From Deltaproteobacteria bacterium (lineage in GTDB: Bacteria; Desulfobacterota; Deferrimicrobia; Deferrimicrobiales; Deferrimicrobiaceae), in assembly GCA_003513855.1 (NCBI GenBank), contig DOTC01000057.1, forward strand, positions 3,050-19,910: a DNA stretch of 16,861 nucleotides. The letters are read 5' to 3'. Positions 7,016 to 13,457 of the stretch are shown piece by piece. The notes below the pieces were generated by a model. The model was not told where the DNA came from and ran no database searches. It worked only from the letters and a program-made list of their open reading frames with translations. Made by a program: the position numbers and the translations under genes. Within the stretch, counting starts at the first letter, position 1; each line of letters opens with the position of its first letter.

Positions 7016-8319
7016 GGACCACCGCAAGCAGCAAACCGTTTGCCGGGAAACGGGGCGCGGGGTTCACCGCGCTCCTTCTCGTTTTCGCGGCCGGGGCCAT
7101 CCTCCTGAACGCGTGCGCCGCTCCCGGTCCGCCCCGGCGCGGCGAACTTCCGCCCGCGCCTCCCCCACCGGCCGCGCCGTCCCCGGGGATCTCCCCTCCG
7201 GCTCCGCCTCCCGACTCCCCCCCCGAGGCGGCGGTGACCCGCCCCGTGCGCGTCAGGATGGAAGGGATCCCTTCCGTGCTCCTGCTCCGGGGCGACGGGA
7301 TCCGGGCCTGGAGCGCAGGAGGCAGCCTGCTCGCGGCCGAAAACGACAGTGTTTTGCTCTCGGCGGCAGGAGACAGGATCACGTGGGGGGGGGTGATGAT
7401 GCTCGACTCCCCGATCGACGTCTTTGCGCCCGGCGGCCTGCTGCTGGATGGAAGGCGCCTTCCCGGCAGGATCCGCGTTTCCGCCCGAAACGGCGAGATC
7501 CGGGTTGTCGCGGTCGTTCCGCTGGAGGAGTACGTCGCCGCCGTCCTGTCGCGCGAAGCTTCCCCCTCCTTTCTTCCCGAGGCGCTTTCCGCCCTCGCGG
7601 TGGCAGTGCGGACCTACACCCTTTCGGCCATGGCCTCCCCCCGGGACCCGGACTACGACGTCGTGGCGGGAGTGGAGGACCAGGTGTTCGAGGGCGTCGA
7701 GGGGGTCGGTCCAGGTTTCCGCGCTGCTGCGGCGGCGACACGCGGGGAGGCTCTCTATTACGGCGGCGGGCTGGCACGCACGGTCTACCACTCGACCTGC
7801 GGGGGAAGGACGGAGAGCTCGGTCTACGCCTGGGGGACGGATCTCCCCTACCTGAGATCCGTAGTGTGCGAGGACTGCAGGAAGAGCCCGGTCTGGCGGT
7901 GGGAGTACCGGATGGGACGGGAAGAGGGACGCCGGGTCGCCCTCGCCCTGGGGGTGCGGGCGGGAAACGATCTCGGGTTCGTGATCGCGGGACGGACGCC
8001 TACGGGGAGGGCCCGCCAGGTGCGCCTCACCTCCGGCGGCGTCACGCGGGAGTTGAAGGCGGCGCTGTTCCGGAAAGCGGTGGGATACAGGCAGATGAGG
8101 AGCCTGTGGGCGGAGATCGTGCCGGTCGGCGACGGTTGGCTGTTCACGGGAAACGGGTACGGCCACGGGGTCGGAATGTGCCAGTGGGGGGCCAACGGCA
8201 TGGCGGAACGCGGAGCATCATACCGGGAAATCCTCGCGCGCTACTATCTGCTCACCCGCGTTGCATCTCTCCCCGGCAGTCCCGGCCCGCTTGCAGGAAG
8301 TGCGGGGGGGGGATTCTGA
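7012..8319 (+). CDS. SpoIID/LytB-domain lipoprotein (peptidoglycan lytic transglycosylase-like), apparent ATA start
   Basis: A 435-residue exported protein. Residues ~13-35 form a lipoprotein signal ending LLNAC (Cys35), then a proline-rich linker (38-78, many APPP units) leads to a SpoIID domain. In Bacillus, SpoIID cleaves denuded glycan strands during engulfment. Here the family core is present: [18 protein letters not shown] with Glu182 (codon at 7555) at the catalytic glutamate position, [34 protein letters not shown], and the closing [15 protein letters not shown]. In a Gram-negative it probably acts on peptidoglycan in the periplasm, on denuded strands left by amidases or in division. 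The start is odd: the only initiator-like codon with a proper RBS is ATA 7012, overlapping the slipin stop as ATAA. A single G at 7014 would give ATGA, keeping a stop for slipin. The final residues overlap queA by CTGA. Two runs of nine G lie in the gene. Confidence 0.86.
   Translation: MRTTASSKPFAGKRGAGFTALLLVFAAGAILLNACAAPGPPRRGELPPAPPPPAAPSPGISPPAPPPDSPPEAAVTRPVRVRMEGIPSVLLLRGDGIRAWSAGGSLLAAENDSVLLSAAGDRITWGGVMMLDSPIDVFAPGGLLLDGRRLPGRIRVSARNGEIRVVAVVPLEEYVAAVLSREASPSFLPEALSALAVAVRTYTLSAMASPRDPDYDVVAGVEDQVFEGVEGVGPGFRAAAAATRGEALYYGGGLARTVYHSTCGGRTESSVYAWGTDLPYLRSVVCEDCRKSPVWRWEYRMGREEGRRVALALGVRAGNDLGFVIAGRTPTGRARQVRLTSGGVTRELKAALFRKAVGYRQMRSLWAEIVPVGDGWLFTGNGYGHGVGMCQWGANGMAERGASYREILARYYLLTRVASLPGSPGPLAGSAGGGF
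7385..7393 (+). repeat. Run of nine G in the SpoIID-like gene
   Basis: Poly-G of 9, encoding part of TWGGV. A one-base slip would frameshift the lipoprotein in mid-domain. Shorter runs of 7-8 G recur in this window wherever Gly-Gly is encoded, so composition alone may explain it. Confidence 0.6.
8304..8312 (+). repeat. Run of nine G at the SpoIID-like/queA junction
   Basis: Poly-G of 9 just before the overlapping SpoIID stop and queA start. With eight G, GTG 8300 would be in frame with queA, but the SpoIID-like frame would lose its stop at 8317. With nine G the two genes overlap neatly as CTGA. It may double as a weak Shine-Dalgarno element. Confidence 0.6.
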
Positions 8320-9365
8320 AGACCGACCTCCTTTCGTATCCGCTCCCGGAGCACCGGATCGCCCAGTTCCCCGCCCCCCGGCGCAGGGATGCCCGCCTGA
8401 TGGCCGTCTGCCGGGCAACGGGGAGGGTCACCCACCACCGGTTTGCGGACCTGTGCGGATTTCTCCGGGGGGGGGATCTCCTCGTCGTGAACGACACGAA
8501 GGTCATCCGGGGCCGCCTTCGCGCCCGAAAGGAAACCGGGGCGTCCGTGGAGATCTTCCTGCTGGCCCGGCGGGACGGAGGGGAAGGGCGGGGCGAAACG
8601 TGGGAGGCGCTGGCGCGCCCCTCCCGAAGGCTCCGGGAGGGGATGACGTTCGCCGTGGGGGAGGGGCTCTGCGTCACGCTCCTGGGCAGGGAGACGGGGC
8701 GGTGGGTCGTGCGGCTGAGCGCGGACGAAGCCGTTCCCGCGGCCCTCGAACGCGCGGGGGAGGTCCCCCTTCCTCCCTACATCCGGCGGTCCCCGGGCGA
8801 CCCGCCGGATTCGTGCGACGCGGAGCGGTACCAGACGGTGTATGCCGTGCACCCGGGGTCGGTGGCCGCCCCGACCGCAGGGCTTCATTTCGACGGGGAG
8901 ATGCTCGACGAGATCCGGGGCCTCGGCGCCGAAGTCGCCACGATCACCCTTGCGGTCGGGTACGGGACATTTTCCCCGATCCGGACGAAGGAAGTAGAGT
9001 CCTACAGGATCCATGCCGAGCCTTACCGGCTCTCCCCCGGCACGGCGGCGGCGGTTGCCGCGACACGGGAACGGGGGGGCCGGGTCATCGCGGTGGGTAC
9101 GACGAGCGTCAGGGTCCTGGAAACGTGCGCGCGCGAGGACGGTCGGGTGAACCCCTCGGAAGGGATGACCAGACATTTCATCTATCCGGGGTACCGGTTC
9201 CGCGCCGTGGATGCCCTGGTCACCAATTTTCACCTCCCCCGGTCCAGTCTGCTTGCGCTCGTCATGGCCTTCGCCGGCGTGGAGCGGATTCGCGAGGCTT
9301 ACCGGTGTGCGGTGGAGCACGGGTACCGGTTTTTCAGCTATGGCGACGCCATGTTCATCCGGTGA
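8316..9365 (+). CDS. queA: S-adenosylmethionine:tRNA ribosyltransferase-isomerase, apparent CTG start
   Basis: QueA transfers and rearranges the ribosyl part of SAM onto preQ1 at tRNA position 34, giving epoxyqueuosine; Tgt, encoded next, inserts the preQ1. Starting at CTG 8316 the protein has 349 residues, the usual length. Its N-terminus ([18 protein letters not shown]) matches the beginning of the family, so little is missing. Family blocks are clear: VVNDTKVI, ERYQTVYAVHPGSVAAPTA, GLHF (189-192), GTTSVRVLE, FIYPGYRF, DALVTNFHLP. No ATG, GTG or TTG is in frame upstream; CTG overlaps the SpoIID-like stop as CTGA, and ATT 8313 is the other weak candidate. The block normally read as TLHVGxGTF is TLAVGYGTF, with Ala213 for His, and NDTKVI is followed by RGRL rather than PARL. 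It is a somewhat divergent but otherwise intact QueA. Confidence 0.92.
   Translation: MKTDLLSYPLPEHRIAQFPAPRRRDARLMAVCRATGRVTHHRFADLCGFLRGGDLLVVNDTKVIRGRLRARKETGASVEIFLLARRDGGEGRGETWEALARPSRRLREGMTFAVGEGLCVTLLGRETGRWVVRLSADEAVPAALERAGEVPLPPYIRRSPGDPPDSCDAERYQTVYAVHPGSVAAPTAGLHFDGEMLDEIRGLGAEVATITLAVGYGTFSPIRTKEVESYRIHAEPYRLSPGTAAAVAATRERGGRVIAVGTTSVRVLETCAREDGRVNPSEGMTRHFIYPGYRFRAVDALVTNFHLPRSSLLALVMAFAGVERIREAYRCAVEHGYRFFSYGDAMFIR
8467..8475 (+). repeat. Run of nine G in queA
   Basis: Poly-G of 9, encoding part of LRGGDLL. It is the third such run within about 1.1 kb and a potential slippage or sequencing-error site. Confidence 0.6.
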
Positions 9366-9374
9366 GAGGGGAGG

Positions 9375-10484
9375 ATGCCGCTCCGGTTCCGGATAGAGGC
9401 GAAGGACCGTTCGACGGAAGCCCGGACCGGCGTGGTGTCGACGGAGTGCGGGGAGATCCGGACTCCGGCGTTCCTGCCCGTCGGGACGGCGGCAGCCGTC
9501 AAGGGAGTCTGGCCGTCCCAGCTGAAAGAGATGGGATACGAATGCGTCCTCGCCAACACCTACCACCTCTATTTGCGGCCCGGCCACGAACGGATCCTCC
9601 GTCTCGGCGGGATCCACCGGTTCATGGGGTGGGACCGCCCGGTCCTGACCGACAGCGGAGGGTACCAGGTCTTTTCCCTGAGTGCCCTCCGTACGGTATC
9701 CGACAGTGAAGTCACGTTCCGGTCGCACATCGACGGGTCGAGGCACGTTCTCACGCCCGAAATCGCCGTGGGGATCCAGGAGGCGCTCGGATCCGACATC
9801 CGGATGGTCCTGGACGAGTGCGTGGAGTACCCGGCCGGGCGGAGGGAGGTGGAAGAGTCCGTGCGCAGGACGTCTGCGTGGGCGCGCCGCAGCCTTGCCG
9901 TCTCGCGGAGGGAGGAGGGGGGTCTGTTCGGCATCGTGCAGGGGGGGATGGACCCCGGCCTCCGGAGACGAAGCGCCGAGGAGATATGCGCTCTCCCGTT
10001 TTCCGGGTACGCCATCGGCGGGGTGAGCGTGGGAGAAGGGAAGGATCTCCTGCGGGAGACCGTGGAGTTCACCGCGCCCCTTCTCCCCGCGGAGAAGCCG
10101 AGATACCTGATGGGGGTCGGAACGCCCGGGGACATCCTGTTCGCGGTGGCCCGGGGGGTGGATCTGTTCGACTGCGTGCTGCCCACGAGGAACGCCCGGA
10201 ACGGGATGCTCTTCACCTCGGACGGACCGATGTCGATCAAGCAGGCACGCCACGCCGACGATTCCCTGCCTCCGGACGAGGCGTGCGAATGCCTCACCTG
10301 CCGCACCTTCTCCCGCGCCTACCTCCGGCATCTCTATCTCCAGAAGGAGATTCTCTCCTCCATGGCCCTGACGGTGCACAACCTGCACTATTACCGGAGG
10401 TGGATGGAGCGGATCCGCGAGGCAATTTCTGTTGGAAATTTGGAACATTTTATGAAAGAATCACCCGATTCAGGTGGTGAATAG
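9375..10484 (+). CDS. tgt: tRNA-guanine transglycosylase
   Basis: Tgt swaps guanine 34 in tRNAs for Tyr, His, Asn and Asp for preQ1, the step before QueA. The 369 residues contain every hallmark: TPAFLPVGT, NTYHLYLRPG, Asp93 in TDSGGYQVFS (general acid/base), GIVQGG, GYAIGGVSVGE, nucleophile Asp266 in DLFDCVLPTRNARNG, and the zinc site CECLTC with a histidine about 25 residues later (VHN). ATG 9375 follows the queA stop by nine bases, with GAGGGGAGG immediately upstream, so translation is probably coupled. The last twenty or so codons (from about 10424) switch to AT-ending codons unlike the rest of the gene. They still encode an ordinary family C-terminus (REAISVGNLEHFM). Confidence 0.97.
   Translation: MPLRFRIEAKDRSTEARTGVVSTECGEIRTPAFLPVGTAAAVKGVWPSQLKEMGYECVLANTYHLYLRPGHERILRLGGIHRFMGWDRPVLTDSGGYQVFSLSALRTVSDSEVTFRSHIDGSRHVLTPEIAVGIQEALGSDIRMVLDECVEYPAGRREVEESVRRTSAWARRSLAVSRREEGGLFGIVQGGMDPGLRRRSAEEICALPFSGYAIGGVSVGEGKDLLRETVEFTAPLLPAEKPRYLMGVGTPGDILFAVARGVDLFDCVLPTRNARNGMLFTSDGPMSIKQARHADDSLPPDEACECLTCRTFSRAYLRHLYLQKEILSSMALTVHNLHYYRRWMERIREAISVGNLEHFMKESPDSGGE
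10424..10484 (+). promoter_or_regulatory. AT-rich island at the 3' end of tgt, possible control region for yajC-secDF
   Basis: By hand count this 61-base stretch has 21 G/C, and its first 40 bases have 10, against roughly two thirds G+C around it. It carries two TTGGAA copies, at 10432-10437 and 10440-10445. An AAGAAT at 10456-10461 lies 18 bases after the first copy, a weak sigma-70-like pairing. It could be an internal promoter, or an unstructured A/U-rich leader that helps ribosomes reach the yajC RBS. It is fully inside tgt coding sequence. The promoter reading is weak; the composition break itself is directly visible. Confidence 0.35.
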
Positions 10485-10490
10485 CAATTC

Positions 10491-10497
10491 GGGGAGG
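10491..10497 (+). promoter_or_regulatory. Ribosome binding site for yajC
   Basis: GGGGAGG lies 9 bases before ATG 10507. It favours that start over the in-frame GTG 10474, which would add 11 residues overlapping tgt. Confidence 0.7.
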
Positions 10498-10506
10498 TCG
10501 ATCGGC

Positions 10507-10845
10507 ATGTTCTCTACAGGGCTGGCCTATGCTTTGGGTGCGAAAGGCGATGGGGCGGGAAGCGGGCTTACGGGCATCATCCCCCTTCTCCTCATGTTCG
10601 TGGTCTTCTATTTCATCCTGATTCGCCCCCAGCAGAAGCAGGCGAGAAAGCACCAGGACTTTGTCAAGAACCTCAAGACGGGAGACCGGGTGGTCACGTC
10701 CGGCGGCCTCCACGGGCTGGTGACGGGGCTGACGGATACGACGGTGACGCTCGAGATCGCGGACAAGGTCCGCGTCAAGGTGACGCGCAGCGCTGTCGCA
10801 GGGTCGGGCCAGGAAGCGGCCACCTCCGAAGCGAAGACGGGATAG
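10507..10845 (+). CDS. yajC: Sec translocon accessory subunit YajC
   Basis: A 112-residue single-span inner-membrane protein that associates with SecD and SecF at the SecYEG channel. The membrane helix spans residues ~22-39 (TGIIPLLLMFVVFYFILI), followed by the family signature RPQQK (40-44). The rest is a small cytoplasmic domain: LKTGDRVVTSGGLHG, then alternating strands up to DKVRVKVTRSAV. The length matches E. coli YajC (110). It sits directly after tgt and before secD, the common bacterial order. The 41-base gap to secD holds only the secD RBS. Confidence 0.95.
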   Translation: MFSTGLAYALGAKGDGAGSGLTGIIPLLLMFVVFYFILIRPQQKQARKHQDFVKNLKTGDRVVTSGGLHGLVTGLTDTTVTLEIADKVRVKVTRSAVAGSGQEAATSEAKTG

Positions 10846-10886
10846 GAAGACGTCGAGAAGGCGACCAAAGGAGCACCGGTAAGACC

Positions 10887-12482
10887 ATGTGGAAGAGCAT
10901 CGGGTGGAGGACCACCCTGATCGCCGTCCTGACGGCGGCGTCCCTCGTTCTCGTTCTGCCGAGCATGACCGACATCCTTCCCTCTGTCTGGATGGAGAAG
11001 AGCCCGAAGATTCACCTGGGGCTCGATCTCCAGGGGGGGGTCTTCCTGCGGCTCGCCGTGGAGATCGACAAGGCGATCGAAAACACCAACATGAGATACG
11101 CCGACGACGCCCGCGCGATTTTGCGGGAGAAGGGGATCCCCGTTCTGGCCATGGCGAAGGACGGGATCAGCGGCTTCTCGCTCACCCTCCCCCCGGGGGA
11201 ATTCGCCGACCGCGCCCTGAGGACGCTCAAGGAGGAGGCGGGATCGATCGACTACACGCTGGGGTCGGTGACCTCGTCCGGAGCCGCGGTCCGGGGCGGG
11301 ATGACGGAAAACGAGGTCAAGGCGATCCGGGCGAACGCCGTGTCGCAGGCGGTCGAGACCATCCGCAACCGGATCGACCAGTTCGGCGTGCGAGAGCCGC
11401 AGATCGTCGCGGAGGGGGAGGACCGCATCGTTGTCCAGCTTCCCGGCGTGAAGGACCAGCAGCGCGCGATCGAGCTGATCGGAAAGACCGCCCTGCTGGA
11501 GTTCAAGCTCGTGGACGAAGGGGCAAGCGTGGAGGAGGCGCTGAAGGGGAGCCTCCCCGACGACGACCAGCTGCTCTACGAGAAGAATATCGATCCCCAG
11601 ACCGGCCGCGTCGACAGAAGGCCGATCGTGGTCAAGAGGCGCGCGGTTCTCACGGGGGATTCGATCAAGACCGCCCGGGTCAATTTCCAGTCCCAGCGGG
11701 GTGGGGCGTACGTGGGGATCTCCTTCGACAACCGGGGCGCCCAGATCTTCGACCGGGTGACCGCGGAGAACGTGAAGCGGCGGCTGGCGATTGTGCTCGA
11801 TGACACCGTCTACTCGGCGCCCGTGATCCAGGAACGGATCTCCGGCGGGGAGGCGCAGATCACCGGTTCCTTCACCCCGGAGGAGGCCTCCGACCTCGCC
11901 ATCGTCCTGAGGGCGGGATCGCTCCCCGCGCCGGTGAAGATCATCCAGAACGTGTCCGTGGGGCCCTCGCTCGGCCGCGACTCCATCCAGAAGGGGATCC
12001 GGGCAGCGATGATCGGGGCGGCCCTCGTCGTCGGGTTCATGCTGTTCTACTACCGGTTCGCCGGCATGATCGCGGACGTGGCGCTGGTCTTCAACATCCT
12101 GTATCTGCTTGCGGGGATGTCCATCCTGGAGGCGACGCTTACGCTTCCCGGAATCGCGGGAATCATCCTCGCCATCGGCATGGCGGTCGACTCCAACGTC
12201 CTCATCTTCGAGCGGATCCGGGAGGAGCTGCGGTCGAAAAAGACGGTGCGGGCCTCGATCGACGCCGGGTACGACAAGGCCTTCTGGACCGTCGTCGACT
12301 CCCACGTGACCACGCTGATCACCGCGATGATCCTGTTCCAGTTCGGAACCGGACCGATCAAGGGATTCGCCGTGACGCTCTCGATGGGGGTGGCCATCAA
12401 CCTCTTCACCGCTCTCGTCTGCACGAAGGTCGTGTTCGACTACCTCAATGCGAGGCGGCCGATGCAGGCGCTGAGCATCTGA
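10887..12482 (+). CDS. secD: Protein translocase subunit SecD
   Basis: With SecF it uses the proton gradient to complete protein export on the periplasmic side. The 531-residue protein has a first membrane helix (~10-25), the entry motif GLDLQGG (45-51), a large periplasmic region (P1 domain, including RNRIDQFGVREPQIVAEG near residues 160-176) and a five-helix C-terminal bundle from about residue 371. The conserved MAVDSNVLIFERIREE begins at Met432. It is shorter than E. coli SecD (about 615) but has the length usual in many other phyla. AAAGGAG (10867-10873) is the best RBS, with a rather long 13-base spacing. secF follows after 51 bases. Confidence 0.97.
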   Translation: MWKSIGWRTTLIAVLTAASLVLVLPSMTDILPSVWMEKSPKIHLGLDLQGGVFLRLAVEIDKAIENTNMRYADDARAILREKGIPVLAMAKDGISGFSLTLPPGEFADRALRTLKEEAGSIDYTLGSVTSSGAAVRGGMTENEVKAIRANAVSQAVETIRNRIDQFGVREPQIVAEGEDRIVVQLPGVKDQQRAIELIGKTALLEFKLVDEGASVEEALKGSLPDDDQLLYEKNIDPQTGRVDRRPIVVKRRAVLTGDSIKTARVNFQSQRGGAYVGISFDNRGAQIFDRVTAENVKRRLAIVLDDTVYSAPVIQERISGGEAQITGSFTPEEASDLAIVLRAGSLPAPVKIIQNVSVGPSLGRDSIQKGIRAAMIGAALVVGFMLFYYRFAGMIADVALVFNILYLLAGMSILEATLTLPGIAGIILAIGMAVDSNVLIFERIREELRSKKTVRASIDAGYDKAFWTVVDSHVTTLITAMILFQFGTGPIKGFAVTLSMGVAINLFTALVCTKVVFDYLNARRPMQALSI

Positions 12483-12487
12483 CAACC

Positions 12488-12501
12488 CCGTCGAAGGACG
12501 G
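12488..12501 (+). other. Small hairpin between secD and secF
   Basis: CCGTC and GACGG can pair around a GAAG loop, followed by an A-rich stretch (AAGAAAAAA). It lacks the U-run of an intrinsic terminator. It may be a stability or processing element, or chance in GC-rich DNA. Confidence 0.25.
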
Positions 12502-12533
12502 AAGAAAAAACGCACGGGGGACACCATACGACG

Positions 12534-13448
12534 ATGTTCGAGATCATCAAGAACACCACCATCGATTTCATGCGTCTCAAGAAATACGCGTTCTTCTTCT
12601 CCGGGGCGGTTGTCGCGTTCGGCCTGTTCGCCGTCTTCCAGATCTATTCGGGCCGCGCGAACCTGGGGATCGACCTCGCGGGAGGAACCTCCCTGCAGGT
12701 GCGATTCGAGCAGCAGGTCCAGATGGATCAGGTCCGGAAAGTACTCACGGCCGGCGGGTTCCCCGAAGCGAGCCTTCAGTCGGTTCCCGAGGAGAACATC
12801 TATATCATCAAGGTGAGCGCAAAAGGGGAAGAGGAGAAGATGGTGGGGGAGAAGGTCGTGAGTCTCCTCCGGCAGGGTTTCCCCTCCAACCCGCAGACCG
12901 TGGAGAGCATTGCCGAGATCGGTCCGGCCATCGGGAAGAAGCTGCGGACGGACGCCCTCTTCGCCCTGGCCGTCTCCGCCACGGCGATCATCCTCTACCT
13001 CGCCTGGCGCTTCGAATTCAAGTTCGGCGTGGCGGCGGCTCTGGCGACCTTCCACGACGTCATCATGCTCGTGGCGATCTTCTACCTGCTCGGGCGGGAA
13101 ATGGACCTCCTCTTCATCACCGCCCTCCTCACCATCGGGGGGTATTCGCTCACCGACACCGTCGTCGTCTTCGACCGGATCCGGGAGAACATCCGCCTCC
13201 GGAAGAGAACCACCTTCTCGGAGACGATCAATCTCAGCGTGAACGAGGTGCTGAGCCGCACCGTGATCACCTCGCTCACTACCTTCATGGCGTGCATGGC
13301 GCTCCTCCTGTTCGGCGGCATTGTCCTGAAGGATTTCTCCCTGGCCCTGGCCCTTGGCATCATCATCGGGACCTACTCCTCCGTCTTCGTCGCCAGTCCG
13401 ATCGTGGCGATGTGGCGCGGCGAAAAGATGGTCCAGGTGAAAAGGTAA
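12534..13448 (+). CDS. secF: Protein translocase subunit SecF
   Basis: The 304-residue SecF partner of SecD. Membrane helix 1 spans about residues 18-38, followed by the GIDLAGG motif (45-51) and a short periplasmic domain (to ~135). Five more helices follow, with GYSLTDTVVVFDRIREN (203-219), the family's proton-pathway motif; the more usual GYSINDT has Leu-Thr for Ile-Asn here. The end of the protein (ASPIVAMWRGEK) is typical. The length is close to E. coli SecF (323). GGGGGA at 12516-12521 is a weak, distant RBS, so coupling to secD is possible. recJ starts 9 bases after the stop. Confidence 0.97.
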   Translation: MFEIIKNTTIDFMRLKKYAFFFSGAVVAFGLFAVFQIYSGRANLGIDLAGGTSLQVRFEQQVQMDQVRKVLTAGGFPEASLQSVPEENIYIIKVSAKGEEEKMVGEKVVSLLRQGFPSNPQTVESIAEIGPAIGKKLRTDALFALAVSATAIILYLAWRFEFKFGVAAALATFHDVIMLVAIFYLLGREMDLLFITALLTIGGYSLTDTVVVFDRIRENIRLRKRTTFSETINLSVNEVLSRTVITSLTTFMACMALLLFGGIVLKDFSLALALGIIIGTYSSVFVASPIVAMWRGEKMVQVKR

Positions 13449-13457
13449 CACCGGGGG

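Noticed and set aside
4082..7027. A minus-strand open frame of about 981 codons opposite rlmI, nfeD and slipin
   Set aside because: Same shadow effect; charged low-complexity translation and no RBS or domain. Long minus-strand frames at 1799-3838 and 8244-10448 were rejected for the same reason.
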